From: Agapetus fuscipes
Lineage: Eukaryota > Arthropoda > Insecta > Trichoptera > Glossosomatidae
Direction of reading: 5' to 3'
Assembly (NCBI GenBank): GCA_951799405.1
Contig: OX637342.1
Location: forward strand, 4,340,001-4,404,000
DNA length: 64,000 nt
In this document: positions 39,001-44,263 of the stretch, one piece after another
Numbering within the stretch: the stretch's first letter is position 1
How the letters are laid out: each line of letters begins with the position of its first letter
The notes under the pieces: model-generated
Databases searched by the model: none
Told to the model about the DNA's origin: nothing
What the model saw: only the letters and a program-made list of their open reading frames with translations
Position numbers and translations under genes: made by a program

Positions 39001-40042
39001 ACAGTTACAGTTACGAATCAAAGATTGACATATTTCAATATAATGTAGACACCTTTAATTCCATGGTGAAAGAGTTCCTCCCAGCTTCTTGATGGCTGAG
39101 AGGGTGCACTGTGAGGTAACCTGTTCGCTGCCTTAGTTCTTGTTTGTCGTATACGCCATTGAGAAAATTTTACATGAGCAATGTTTGCATGTGTACTGGA
39201 CCAATGTGTCTTATGAAAACAAGAAATTTATTTAAAAAATATTTAAAAGAACTCTCACATTATCGAGTTGTACGGTTTTTCTTAGCTCCGATTGTGTAAA
39301 ATTTTTATTCATAAGACAACTGCATGAAAAAGTCATATTTGACAAGATTGGCGTATACAGTAAACAAGAACTGGGGGAGCGTGTTGTGCACCATGAAAAA
39401 TAAGTATATCCGTGTCTGCTTGTGGGTGCACATTTGATATGAAACTTAAATGAGTCGTATAACTGCAAACGCCGTCATCTCCAAAAGTTATGCTTTTTGA
39501 GATAATTATTGAATTTGATTCTGCGCAGTGTAACAAATCATTTGCTGTGTGCGATATAATGTAAACCTCACTTAATCCTTCGTAATTTTAATTGAAAAAA
39601 AGTGTTGTCGTTTTACTAGCTAACAAGTTTATTTTTCTCAAAATCATCGCGTAAAGAGTTGACGGCATTTGCATTTATACGACTCAAATATCAATTTATA
39701 TATTTGCAACTTAAATTATAGATAACATATGTAAAGAATACAACGAATCAAAACCTTCTTGTGCTTAAAAGTCATGTGCAGTCGTTTTTACATTGTCTTC
39801 TTCATCTTTTTCTCAGCGCCCGTTTTGGCTTCAACCGCTGCATCACCCAGGCATCCCGTGCCAAGTGCGACACCCAGGCTTCCATGCTGCTGAGGAGGAT
39901 ATCCGAGGCTCTCTCCCAGGACAGCCGCTGCGAGAGGTTCGACGTCGCCTTTTGCACGGCCTGCGTACCGCCAACGGTTCATGTCACCCTGATACTTTTA
40001 GCCCTGATACTAACCAAATTCCTTTCAAAACAAACATTTTAA
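20918..40042 (+). CDS. Host gene: secreted cysteine-rich protein, five coding exons
   Basis: Joining 20918-21014, 33438-33558, 35562-35704, 36088-36226 and 39817-40042 gives exactly 242 codons including TAA. All junctions are GT/AG with matching phases (1, 2, 1, 2). The first Met gives 241 residues. The second (20978) gives 221 and puts MLGSIIFASVLTVVWAGG at the start, a typical short signal peptide with cleavage likely after VWA, so it is the more probable start. The mature part has about 15 cysteines, including a CC pair created across the exon 4/5 junction, and spacings such as C-x(6)-C early and ALLCADGAFKKEYLNHTNC centrally. The C-terminus is hydrophobic (VTLILLALILTKFL), which suggests a GPI signal or membrane anchor. 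It resembles insect secreted Cys-rich proteins of unknown function, but I cannot name the family. Intron 1 is 12.4 kb and full of repeats. Confidence 0.85.
21045..21222 (-). mobile_element. SINE B, 5'-truncated, just inside intron 1
   Basis: Reverse copy from TCACACCTCAAGAGCCCTCT through AGCTTGGTCATCGCTGTAG and AAGGCTGGATGGACCTTTTG to CAACCCAGCGAAGAGAAAAT. The tRNA head is missing, and the 3' end is also short. It begins only 30 bp after the exon 1 donor. Confidence 0.85.
21223..21794. other. Intron sequence, nothing recognised
   Basis: AT-rich; no coding frame or repeat supported. Confidence 0.4.
21795..22078 (-). pseudogene. RTE-like LINE C-terminal remnant, decayed
   Basis: The minus strand has NENKRLTRRAKKGKRGRERL, which aligns with NEERLTQKVYVSRIYG and GRGRPRKV of the copy at 59.7 kb. 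The segment GTTTCGCTAGGGGTGGCAAG at its left matches the element's 3' untranslated end (compare 62560 and 43030). Frames are broken by several indels. Confidence 0.6.
22081..22370 (-). mobile_element. SINE B, full-length
   Basis: The best copy for the 3' end: AGGATGATTTATTTGGTGAG, CGCTGTTTTTGTGTGTATC and ACACCTCAAGAGCCCTCC. Then the body (AAGCTTGGTCGTTGCTGTAG, TTCAACTCAGCGAAGAGC) and the head with B-box (GGATCCGAATCCACAACC on this strand) and A-box (CACTGGACTACGGACCGGTC). Confidence 0.9.
22443..22688 (+). other. Unrecognised open frame in intron 1
   Basis: After a TAA (22441-region) the frame stays open for about 80 codons to TAA at 22686-22688. It reads QTARRVRNELLVYVLPPQF, then YAANIIATKDPNVNCRPYQL and YSTRTSAIDLQIFYNLAM. 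There is no good Met start and no splice acceptor in frame, although AATGTAAGTC at its end looks like a donor. The composition is less AT-rich than its surroundings. It could be a remnant of a mobile element protein. I do not recognise it. Confidence 0.3.
22689..24399. other. Intron sequence, nothing recognised
   Basis: Long AT-rich stretch. The several 60-70 codon open frames show no motif. Confidence 0.4.
24400..24548 (+). pseudogene. RTE-like LINE C-terminal remnant
   Basis: It translates as RPSPIRLDEVVKNEV followed by NYKKNGLDSQRWQQLITEA and ETHPGM, then a stop. This is the usual end of RTE-type polyproteins (a W-x-x-x-x-x-E-A stretch just before the stop). It is truncated at both ends. 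Confidence 0.55.
24585..24830. mobile_element. MITE family L, copy 1
   Basis: TACTTGTTTAGCTTATCTCC at the left and GATAAGTCAAACAAGCACTA at the right are inverted. The interior has TGTGTATACTGTACCAATG and GAATCAAATGGTAGATAAGT, which recur at 39135-39380 and 58285-58490. It is non-coding. Confidence 0.6.
24831..25350. other. Intron sequence, nothing recognised
   Basis: AT-rich with short A and T runs. Confidence 0.4.
25356..25592 (+). mobile_element. SINE B-like copy, diverged
   Basis: Head TGACTGGTAGTCTAGTGGTT and GATTCGATCCGCGGCGGAGC, then a long T run, GATCGGTCGGGTCTTGTTTA, and the 3' part GCGGTGTGATTCACACGAAA and ACAGCGCTCACCAAACAAAT. The middle of the body is largely deleted. Confidence 0.8.
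25703..26440 (-). pseudogene. RTE-like LINE C-terminus interrupted by a SINE A
   Basis: The left piece (25703-25728, GCCGCCATTTCTCTAGG) and the right piece (26058-26440, beginning GTGGCCAGTACCTCC) are contiguous in other copies. The right piece translates on the minus strand as AHLRSMTGKALNNRVRNEWV, ECGVKESVKVKVQRSVMRWL, GHIEKINKDRLTKKVF and GKRGWERPRKEWIDQISEM. That order matches 59680-60430 and is the C-terminal region of RTE/Bov-B-like reverse transcriptases. Confidence 0.8.
25727..26057 (+). mobile_element. SINE A inserted in an RTE remnant
   Basis: Full-length: CCGGTCGATAGCTCAGTTGG, B-box GGGTTCGAATACCACCG (one substitution), CGGCAAGGTTTACTCAGCCT, CACATGCGACCCCTTCGGGG and end GTGTAGCTTGGTTGCGTTTT. 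It splits the RTE 3' untranslated end between CTCTAGG and GTGGCC, so it is younger than the RTE copy. Confidence 0.92.
26480..26664 (+). mobile_element. Family D element, 5'-truncated
   Basis: It starts at TTTCAGGAAAGGACGGCAAG and ends TTATATTAGATTAGATTAGA. The first 70 bp of the family are missing. This pattern of 5' loss with an intact repeat tail points to reverse transcription from the 3' end. Confidence 0.85.
26665..27294. other. Intron sequence, nothing recognised
   Basis: No supported frame or repeat. Confidence 0.35.
27295..27432 (-). mobile_element. SINE A, internally deleted
   Basis: Reverse copy of the 3' half (CAACTTAGCTGCGTATAG, TTCTTCTCGCGTTGTTTCCG, AGGAGGCCGGTTTATACCAA) joined directly to the first bases of the head (GCTATCGACCGG). 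The middle of the element is gone. Confidence 0.7.
27433..27770. other. Intron sequence, nothing recognised
   Basis: No supported frame or repeat. Confidence 0.35.
27777..27967 (+). mobile_element. Family D element, 5'-truncated
   Basis: It begins at GTCACCCCTGTTTCAAGGAA and ends CAACTTAGATTAGATTAGAT, with CTACATGCGGCATGTTTAAG in the middle. Confidence 0.85.
28042..28110 (-). repeat. Family D fragment (head part)
   Basis: AACAGGGGTGATATTGGCAA, GTGAAACATTTTTTGCAGCA and TGGGTTGTCAGCCTCATAAG match the first 70 bp of family D, reversed. Confidence 0.75.
28111..28705. other. Intron sequence with a long unsupported minus frame
   Basis: A 135-codon minus-strand frame (28229-28636) is open, but it has no Met-proximal context, motif or repeat relation. 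Confidence 0.3.
28709..28905 (+). mobile_element. Family D element, diverged
   Basis: GGTATGAGGCTAACCACTCA, AGTTGCAGGGCTTATGTTCA and CACATGCAGCATCTGCCAAC, with a weak 3' end (AATATAAATCTTAAATGG). Confidence 0.8.
28932..29170 (-). mobile_element. Family D element, diverged, facing the previous copy
   Basis: TGTTGCAAAGAAATATATTA, CAGACACGTATAAGTTCGCA, CATGCTGCATGTAGACTTAA and GGTCAGCCTTATACCAACCT. Together with 28709-28905 it forms a tail-to-tail pair. Confidence 0.85.
29171..29670. other. Intron sequence, nothing recognised
   Basis: No supported frame or repeat; short A runs. Confidence 0.35.
29675..29934 (-). mobile_element. SINE C, full-length
   Basis: Reverse copy: 3' end GTGAAGAGGAATGCAATTCA, CCAACCTATTCTGCCTGGCC, an AT-rich palindromic middle (ATTAATTAATAATTAC), GAACGAGGGTCAAAGTTAAA, and a tRNA-like head. 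The head has a B-box (GGGGATTGAACCAACG on this strand) and CGGCCACTTGGCC, the A-box region of a Ser/Leu-type tRNA. The matching + copy at 34374-34640 shares the same AT-rich middle. Confidence 0.85.
29955..30341 (+). mobile_element. SINE B 3' part split by a D element
   Basis: The left piece 29955-30021 (CCTTACAGCAACTGGGCCTT, AGCTCGCAGACGGCTCTTGA) and right piece 30283-30341 (ATTCACACAAAAACAGTGCT, ending in an ATT tail TATTATTATTATTATGG) are adjacent in intact SINE B copies. The D element between them is therefore a later insertion. Confidence 0.85.
30022..30282 (-). mobile_element. Family D element (subfamily D1) inside a SINE B
   Basis: Reverse copy with tail TATAATCTATAATATAATAT, the D1-specific blocks ACCAACACGTGTAGTTCGCG and TGCTGAATGTGTACTTACAA, and the full head AAACTATAAGTCAAGG. 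No target duplication is visible at the junctions; two or three bases of the SINE appear lost. A 70-codon open frame is shared with the D1 copies at 37.4 and 41.0 kb. Confidence 0.88.
30342..30671. other. Intron sequence, nothing recognised
   Basis: No supported frame or repeat. Confidence 0.35.
30673..30910. mobile_element. MITE with GGGCCTGTTGCACCAA ends
   Basis: CTAAGGGCCTGTTGCACCAA on the left faces TTGGCACAACAGGCTCTTAG on the right. These ends, palindromic CTAA/TTAG borders and a length of about 240 bp fit a small non-autonomous DNA element. The interior is non-coding. Confidence 0.75.
30997..31192. mobile_element. Foldback MITE G, near-perfect hairpin
   Basis: GTACCCGTAGTAGGACGAGT at the left pairs with ACTCGTACTACGGGTAC at the right. 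The arms go on through ACTCGAAGTATTGAGTATTC and TGTGAACTTGAAAAGC, leaving only a short loop near 31090-31115. The ends resemble those of family F (GTACCCTTAGTACGAGTT), so the two may belong to one superfamily. Confidence 0.85.
31193..31678. other. Intron sequence, nothing recognised
   Basis: Several short AGGGTC/GACCCT repeats between 31260 and 31555 give local inverted-repeat character, but no boundaries could be set. Confidence 0.35.
31682..31985 (+). mobile_element. SINE A, diverged
   Basis: CAGTTGATAGTTCAATGGTA, GGGTTTGAGTCCCACCGAGA (mutated B-box), CGGCAAGGTTTACTCAGTCT, CGGCCCCCTTACCTGTAAAA and GTGTAGCTTAGTTGCGTTTT. The GAAGTGGTTGGCGTAAGG segment is deleted. Confidence 0.85.
31998..32125 (-). 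mobile_element. SINE B fragment
   Basis: It reads ATTTGGTGAGCGCTGTTCTT, ATCACACTTCAAGAGCTTCC and CAATCCAGCGAAGAGGATCT. It abuts the SINE A end, with 10-15 bp between them. Confidence 0.75.
32340..32610 (+). mobile_element. LTR-like block with TATA box
   Basis: AGTATATAAGGAGC at about 32392 is followed by ACAGTGAGATAG about 35 bp later (initiator-like), then by AATAAA-type signals at 32508-32545. The sequence then reads CCGAACCCAAAAACATTACA. This layout parallels 10257-10661. Start (TGTTCGCGAG) and end are uncertain and no target duplication was found. Confidence 0.35.
32611..33437. other. Intron sequence; short hairpin at 33048-33130
   Basis: CTCCTATCTTCAGGTGT (about 33050) and ACACCTGAAGATGGGAG (about 33112) form a stem. 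CCTGAAGATGG followed by GCCAAAACGG resembles the Penelope-like 3' motif seen at 3309 and 4681. Nothing else recognised. Confidence 0.35.
33438..33558 (+). CDS. Host gene exon 2
   Basis: Acceptor TTTTTTTCCAG at 33437; donor GTATGT at 33559. The codon split with exon 1 gives Val. It encodes VVWAGGDDHCKGELKTCLEG, then LPMKGQGGLPVNSKQIDELC. It contributes the end of the signal peptide, three cysteines and the start of the mature protein. The LP...ID-x-LC segment resembles a spacing I associate with insect secreted Cys-rich proteins. Confidence 0.85.
33612..34111. mobile_element. MITE family F, copy 2, split by a D element
   Basis: The left part 33612-33831 starts GTACCCTTGGTACGAGTTGC. The right part 34090-34111 resumes TTGCAACTCGTACTAAGGGC. 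In the intact copy at 51869-52110 these are contiguous, so the D element at 33832-34089 inserted here. It lies 54 bp after exon 2. Confidence 0.88.
33832..34089 (+). mobile_element. Family D element, reference full-length copy
   Basis: Head CCTTGACTTATAGGTTGGTA, then GCGGCTGACCACCCATGCTG, TGCCAATGTCACCCCTGTC, GGGAAGGACGGCAAGAGTTG, GGTTCACATGAGGCATGTGC, AAGCGCGAACTTGTACGTGT, CAACTTAG and four to five TTAGA units. Total about 258 bp. It sits inside a family F MITE with no duplication of target bases. ATG at 33851 opens a 75-codon frame that runs into the tail (ending LQLRLD). Nothing indicates that this frame is translated. Confidence 0.92.
34374..34640 (+). mobile_element. SINE C, full-length
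   Basis: A tRNA-like head of Ser/Leu type (TGTGGCCGAGTGGGCCAAGC as A-box region, GTTGGTTCGATCCCCGCTTG as B-box), then CTTTAACTTTGACCCTGGTT, an AT-rich palindromic middle and TGGCCAGGCAGAATAGGTTG. It ends GAATTGCATTCCTCTTCAC. It is nearly identical to the reverse copy at 29675-29934. Confidence 0.88.
34645..34838 (+). mobile_element. SINE A body fragment
   Basis: AAATATCCGCAAGGTTTTCT, GGAGCTGGAAAACTCCCTTT, GAAAATGGTTGGCGTAAGG and CCACCTGCAACCCCATTTTG keep the order of the SINE A body. The head and 3' end are missing. Confidence 0.7.
34870..34990 (+). repeat. Family D fragment, eroded
   Basis: TGTAAAAATTTGTTCGCTC, TTGCCAATGTCACCACTTTT and AATGTCGCAAAATTTACAGA correspond to the first half of family D. 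Confidence 0.5.
35009..35236 (-). mobile_element. Family D element
   Basis: Tail of ATCTAA units, then GCTGCAAAGATATGTATCAT, ACATGCCGCATGTGGACCTA, TTTTGCCGACCTACCCTGAA and CCATTTTTTACAGTATTTTA. It is 5'-truncated after the ACAGTAT block. Confidence 0.88.
35562..35704 (+). CDS. Host gene exon 3
   Basis: Acceptor TTGTCTGCAG ends at 35561; donor GTGGGT at 35705. It encodes AYQAGMECVESWNKECLPSD, then SRKVVERQMASAQLFMALLC and ADGAFKK. Three cysteines lie in an amphipathic helical context, and there is no glycosylation motif. Confidence 0.85.
35770..35829 (-). repeat. SINE C 3' fragment
   Basis: TTTGTGAAGAGGAATGCAAT, TCACCAACCTATTTTGCCTG and ACCAG are the last 55 bp of SINE C, reversed. It lies in intron 3. 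Confidence 0.85.
36088..36226 (+). CDS. Host gene exon 4
   Basis: Acceptor ATCTTTCGCAG; donor GTGGGT at 36227. It encodes EYLNHTNCFGGVSRDWERCN, then ANFQGTVKEITDRGAISYTQ and RTLDTC. NHT is a potential N-glycosylation site. The last partial codon TG joins C of exon 5 to give a second Cys, making CC. Confidence 0.85.
36414..36780. mobile_element. MITE family J split by another MITE
   Basis: ATATCACCACATTAAAGGTC on the left and GCTGAATCACTGATTTGAGA plus TAAAATATTTTATTGAATG after 36689 are contiguous in other J copies (compare 17118). Only the left half of J is clear. Confidence 0.7.
36439..36688. mobile_element. MITE I with about 45-bp inverted ends
   Basis: GGGGCTATTCTCAGACATTT on the left faces AAATGTCTAAGAATAGCCCC on the right. 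Pairing extends through TAGTCGCCGGTTGAGCCCAC and GCTT with a few mismatches. It is inserted in a family J element. There is no obvious target duplication and no coding capacity, and I saw no second copy. Confidence 0.85.
36781..37400. other. Intron sequence, nothing recognised
   Basis: Contains an A run of about 20 at 36811-36830. Confidence 0.4.
37427..37672 (+). mobile_element. Family D element, subfamily D1
   Basis: Head CCTTGACTTAAAGGTTGGTA, AAGGTCGGCAAAAGTTGTGG, AAGTACACATTCAGCATTTG, GTTTGTGGGCATACATCTGA and tail CTTAGATTATAGATTATAG. The 25 bp before the head are shared with the D1 copy at 40967, so D1 may begin further upstream than other D copies. Confidence 0.9.
37690..37830 (+). mobile_element. 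Family D element, 3' half, in tandem with the previous copy
   Basis: TATGTTGTAGGTTCACATGA, GGCATGTGCAAGCGCGAACT and CAACTTAGATTAGATTACAC. It is of the (TTAGA) subfamily and starts 18 bp after the D1 tail. Confidence 0.88.
37831..38660. other. Intron sequence, nothing recognised
   Basis: AT-rich, no supported frame or repeat. Confidence 0.4.
38664..38770 (+). repeat. Family D fragment fused to a LINE piece
   Basis: CCAATCCCACCTCTGTTTCA, GCTTTATGTTCATTTGAGAT and GGCACATGCAGAATGTGTAA match the middle of D. It stops at the exact point where the LINE homology begins. Confidence 0.7.
38771..39135 (+). pseudogene. Jockey-type LINE 3' end, split by an RTE 3' end
   Basis: The first piece (38771-38892) encodes GFRLYGPNDYNRGRGHDSFH and VPINRTDVLAQPHLTRSFKL, close to the end of the ORF2 at 45.8 kb (GYRLYVPDDYTRGRGHDLFH). 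The second piece (39013-39135) resumes with the codons before the stop and with GAGTTCCTCCCAGCTTCTTG and GAGGGTGCACTGTGAGGTAA. The 120 bp between them are another LINE. Confidence 0.8.
38893..39012 (+). pseudogene. RTE-like LINE 3' end inserted in a Jockey-type end
   Basis: ERKRRKCMKKVMDMNELKEV and CKKA match the last residues of the RTE copies at 59.7 and 63.7 kb. Then follow GGCCACCCCTAACGGAATGG, CGACA and the tail GAGTTACAGTTACAGTTAC. The TTACAG tail repeat is also visible in reverse at 56317-56340. It is extremely 5'-truncated. Confidence 0.8.
39135..39380. mobile_element. MITE family L, copy 2
   Basis: TTCTTGTTTGTCGTATACGC at the left and TACAGTAAACAAGAACTGGG at the right. The inside has CATGAGCAATGTTTGCATG and TGTACTGGACCAATGTGTCT, as in the copy at 58285. 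Confidence 0.6.
39395..39730 (+). repeat. Scattered family D 3' fragments
   Basis: CGTGTCTGCTTGTGGGTGCA with GAAACTTAAATGAGTCGTAT (39410-39460), and ATATATTTGCAACTTAAATT plus ATAGATAAC (39697-39726), are pieces of D 3' ends. The stretch between is unassigned. Confidence 0.45.
39817..40042 (+). CDS. Host gene exon 5 (terminal)
   Basis: Acceptor TTTTTCTCAG ends at 39816. It encodes CARFGFNRCITQASRAKCDT, then QASMLLRRISEALSQDSRCE, RFDVAFCTACVPPTVH and the hydrophobic VTLILLALILTKFLSKQTF before TAA (40040-40042). There are five full cysteines plus the split one. The exon is clearly less AT-rich than its flanks. No AATAAA was seen directly downstream; ATTATCATAAATA at about 40142 is the nearest candidate region. 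Confidence 0.85.
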
Positions 40043-40155
40043 AGACACAATTTAAACTGAAATTACGGTCGTATATTGACAACTCACTTTACTTCCAAAA
40101 ACATCTAAGTTAAACCAAGTAAAAAAGTTTTACTTAACATTATTATCATAAATAT

Positions 40156-40411
40156 TTCGTCACTTTAAAGGTTCAACTGAATGAGTGATGATTCACTGGG
40201 TTGAGAAATCATAGATAAAACATTTTATTGTGTGTGACTCAATTAGTGAGTGATCTAATCATGAGGAAGTACCCATGACCAACTTATATAGCAAAGGACA
40301 TTCACACTCTTGTAAAGTTTTCTCTTGTAGGCAATAGAAGCACTTATCTGAGAAACCTATGTTAGCTCAATGTGCTTATTATTCAGTTTTACCTTTAAGG
40401 TATCTTTATCC
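40156..40411. mobile_element. MITE family J, both ends present
   Basis: AATATTTCGTCACTTTAAAG, TGATTCACTGGGTTGAGAAA and TAGATAAAACATTTTATTG on the left; TTATTCAGTTTTACCTTTAA on the right. It lies just past the end of the host gene. Confidence 0.7.
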
Positions 40412-40940
40412 TTTGCTATATTTTAACTTGTATCATTTGACGCTCAAAACTCTCGCATGTCATCTATTTAACTACAAGAAAGAGGTAGATTCTAAATGCA
40501 TGGAAAACCAAAGTTATACGGTAGTAGAATGAATTTAACCAAAAAGTAACAAATCTAAATTTGAAAGACGTACAAATAAAAAAAATAAAAACTTTTTTTG
40601 ATCACTGCATACACTAAACAAGTCACAGACCATTATTGATAAAATGTTAAAACTCGCGATGTTATTCTCAGACAGCAAAGACATGGATCATCCTCAGTCT
40701 GCGGTATGTTTTCAATATCAAAAATCGATGATCCGTAGATCAGCTATTGTTTAAATGTTTTGAAAAAAGCACTGTTGGATTCCACGTATATAATAAAATG
40801 AGTCGTATAATAAAATGAGGCGGCTAATCTGCAATGTTGATTTCTAATGTTGGTGTATTCATTTGCTACATTTTTTGCATAGGAAATTTTTTACTTTTTT
40901 TGTATAGATTTCTTTGTAAGGTTTTGTTCTTTTTTATATT
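40412..40940. other. No recognisable gene
   Basis: AT-rich, nothing recognised. Confidence 0.4.
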
Positions 40941-40966
40941 TAAATGTAATTTATTATTCATATTCC

Positions 40967-41210
40967 TTGACTTATAGGTAGGTATGAGGCTGACCACCCA
41001 TACTGTAAAAAATGGTTCACTTTGCCAATGTCACCCCTGTTTCAGGAAAGGTCGGCAAAAGTTGTGGGGCTTATGTTCATTTGAGGTTTGGATTTTATTT
41101 GTAAGTACACATTCAACATTTGTAAGCGCGAACTACACTTGTTGGTTTGTGGGCATACATCTGAGAGCTTTAAATGAATATATCCTTGCAACTTAGATTA
41201 TAGATTATAG
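40967..41210 (+). mobile_element. Family D element, subfamily D1
   Basis: Nearly identical to 37427-37672, including AAATGTAATTTATTATTCAT immediately upstream of the head and the tail CTTAGATTATAGATTATAG. The 70-codon frame is open in both. Confidence 0.9.
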
Positions 41211-42345
41211 TCGTGAAAAACCAACGGCCGCAAACTATTTTTTTTATAAGATAAATATAATATGACAAAATAATGGAAATTATTTATTTTATTTAAGGAA
41301 AAAATCCTAGATACTTGCTTTTAGTTCAATGCAAATAAAATGTTTTTCTATTGAATATAGATACTTTTTCCTGATTGCTAACATAAAATTCCTTTTGAGA
41401 ATTTTTGTAGTTTTTCATAACTAAACCATTGATATTTAAATTGCAAATTTTTCATACCGCATAATTTCCTGGAAAAAATGAAGCTTTCAAAGCGTTTATG
41501 ACAGAAACGTCTAGTTAGTTTTTACATTCCTCTGAAATCGGAAATTGGACGTCATTTGCAAAAACCTGAAATGGCGGAAAATGCAACTCGTTTTTGCACC
41601 TTAATTGCAGGTACGACATTTTTGTCTGCCTTTTTTTTCAATTTTTCTATAATAGTCATTTGATGTGAAATTGACGTATTACGATTTCGAAGCGGTGAAA
41701 AAAAATAAGGATGACTTGCGAATACGAACCAACTAAATATAAAAATAAGGAAGAAGTTCGGATAAATATGATAGGAAAAAATGTTGTAAACATAAACGGC
41801 AAAAGTTTGTATTTTTATATAAAAAAGAAATAGATTTAAAACATTTTTAATAGTTATTTAAACGTCTATAAAATCACATTAAAATAATAAAGCGTTTAGA
41901 AGTAGATAAAATAATTATTTAAATTAACATTAAAGATAAATTTGCTGTGTATGAAATTCAGAACGTCAAAGACGATTTTTTCTAGTCACATTATTATAAA
42001 TAAAATAAATTTATATTATTAAGCGTAAAAAAATGTTTATCCATGTTAGTTAAATGCAGGAAAAAATGTTTTAATTTTTTTATTCAAAATTACAAATACC
42101 TTAAAAACATATTTTTAAAAACAAATGAAGCATGAAAACCAAAAACTTTTTTACTGTACTGGAATTTTTTATTTGTTGTTTTAACTAATTATAATTTGTC
42201 TGACCGGAGGTTTAAACCGGTCAGATCCATTATTTGAGAGGCTGTACCTTTTTAAGAGCATAGCTTAGAAATGGTCAAGAGGTCGGAACCGGTCAGATTC
42301 ATTATTTGTTAAGTCAACAAATAAAAGATATCAGTCCTTGAAGAT
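41211..42345. other. AT-rich, no gene
   Basis: A long low-complexity stretch. GGAGGTTTAAACCGGTCAGA and GAGGTCGGAACCGGTCAGAT (42205-42300) are a diverged direct repeat. Nothing else found. Confidence 0.45.
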
Positions 42346-42346
42346 T

Positions 42347-42590
42347 CCTTGACTTATAGGTTGTTATGCGCTGACCACCCATACTGTAAAAAATGGTTCA
42401 CTTTGCCAATGTCACCCCTGTTTCAGGGAAGGACGGCAAGAGTTGCAAGGCTTATATTCATTTGAGATTGGGTTTTTATATTGTAGGTCCACATGCTAGC
42501 GCGAAATTATAAATATCTGCTTGTGGGAATGCATTTAATATAAATCTTAAATGATATATATCTTTGCAGCTTAAATTAGATTAGATTAGT
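42347..42590 (+). mobile_element. Family D element
   Basis: CCTTGACTTATAGGTTGTTA, GGAAGGACGGCAAGAGTTGC, GTCCACATGCTAGCGCGAAA (a small deletion) and AAATTAGATTAGATTAG. Confidence 0.9.
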
Positions 42591-43506
42591 AGAATAAAAC
42601 GGTGTTTGATTAATTCATGTCTTTTTTGTTTAATTCAGTTCTACAAAATTTTCGCTGAAATATTTCATTAGCATTTTAACAATATTCATGTTTGTATTAT
42701 TAATTATTCATGTATATTTTTCTTCAATACCATTCTAAAATTGTGGATATAAATGTTTTAAAATTTGGTATATAATGCTTTACTAGAAAAAAATACTTTA
42801 TATTTAATAACCTTTTAATGTTATTTAAGTAATATTAATTTATTTATAAGGATGTGTGCTGTTTTTTTACATGAATTAATATTTTAATTTAACTGACCAT
42901 GGTCAAAAGGTGTATTTTTTAATGCATGAAAAGTAAAATATATTTAGAAATGTATCTGAGACGATTAAAAGGTAAATTGTAAACTAAATAAATTTATAGC
43001 AGTGTGTGCAGTAAATAATAGCTGTAACCATTTCACTAGGGGTGGCCGGAGCCTCTGCATTAGTTAAAGTCAAAAATTAAAAAAAATACATACAATTTAC
43101 TTCAAAGTTAACAAAATATGTTCAAAACTCTCATAAAAATATCTAGTGTATAGAAAAATATTTGATTTGAAATTTGATTGAAAAAAAATGTTTGGAATTT
43201 TAGATAAACTGATATTTAATATGTATCTGATACTAAACTTTTTCTTTGTAGAAAATTTAATCATACGCACAAACTAAAAAAAATGTACGGTGTATAAAAG
43301 ATAGGGATTCTTACATTTTATGAAAGGCAAGAAGTCGATTTTTTTTCTTTTCAAATTTTTATACTTCAATTATCCTCAACATTTTTGTCCAATTTTTAAG
43401 GTTTTTGGAAAAACTTTAGTTTTTGTGCAACTGTTTTTCCATTGAAAATACTCATTTGATGTGAAAATGATCACACCGTGTTTTTCCATTTATGTATGTT
43501 GTAGAG
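42591..43506. other. AT-rich, no gene; short RTE 3' remnant
   Basis: CTGTAACCATTTCACTAGGG with GTGGCCGGAGCCTCTGCATT (about 43022-43061) is a reverse piece of the RTE 3' untranslated end. The rest is unassigned. Confidence 0.45.
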
Positions 43507-43562
43507 CAGTGGTACCCCCTCCCCCCCCCGTCGACAATTTAAAAAAAGGTTGGGAAGCACTG
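43507..43562. mobile_element. Very short hAT-like remnant
   Basis: CAGTGGTACCCCC at the left and GGTTGGGAAGCACTG at the right are imperfect inverted ends of the CAGTGNT type. TTGTAGAG and TTATAGAC flank it (6 of 8 bases). Almost the whole interior is deleted. Confidence 0.5.
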
Positions 43563-44260
43563 TTATAGACTTTCAGTACTCTAAGCATAAATCATAAAAA
43601 AATCACTCATAGTATTTTGCTGAATCATAACTTTTACTTATGTATGTATGTAAACTGAAGTAGCGTCTCCAATGAGCGGTTTATATTTCCATACATTTTT
43701 GTAAATCCTCTTTGATTACGTACGTACCTATAGACGCAATGTTTTATACTTGAAGTACAGCTTTTAAAGCGAAAAAAAATATATAAGATATAATTAAATG
43801 CGATGCTCAGAGAATTAATTATTTGTAAATATATATAATATAGATGTATGAAATGGAAACAAAAAAGTGATAAATTATTGAATGGATATAAAAGCGAAAC
43901 GCAAACGATTGTACATATAAGATTGTGAATATAAAAATCGTAGTGAAGATTGGATAGTTTATTTAATTGAATGTTACATTGTGTAGAGAATATAAAAATC
44001 GAATGTTTGCAGATATTTTTACTTGAATTTTAAAATGTATTGAAATGTCAAAATTTACTTATGAATTAATAAATTGAAATTGGTATATTATTTTATGTGG
44101 TTTGATTTATATGTAAAAATAATTAACATGAACTTTCTATAATAAATTTTTCTATATGAAAAAATAAGTATAAAATTGACAACTTTTTCTGCATAAAAAT
44201 GCACATTTAAGTTAGCGCCATCTTTTCCCGGAAAGGTGGCAAGAGTTGTCGATTATTATT
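43563..44260. other. AT-rich, no gene
   Basis: Nothing recognised except CCCGGAAAGGTGGCAAGAGT at about 44227, a trace of family D. Confidence 0.4.
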
Positions 44261-44263
44261 TTT

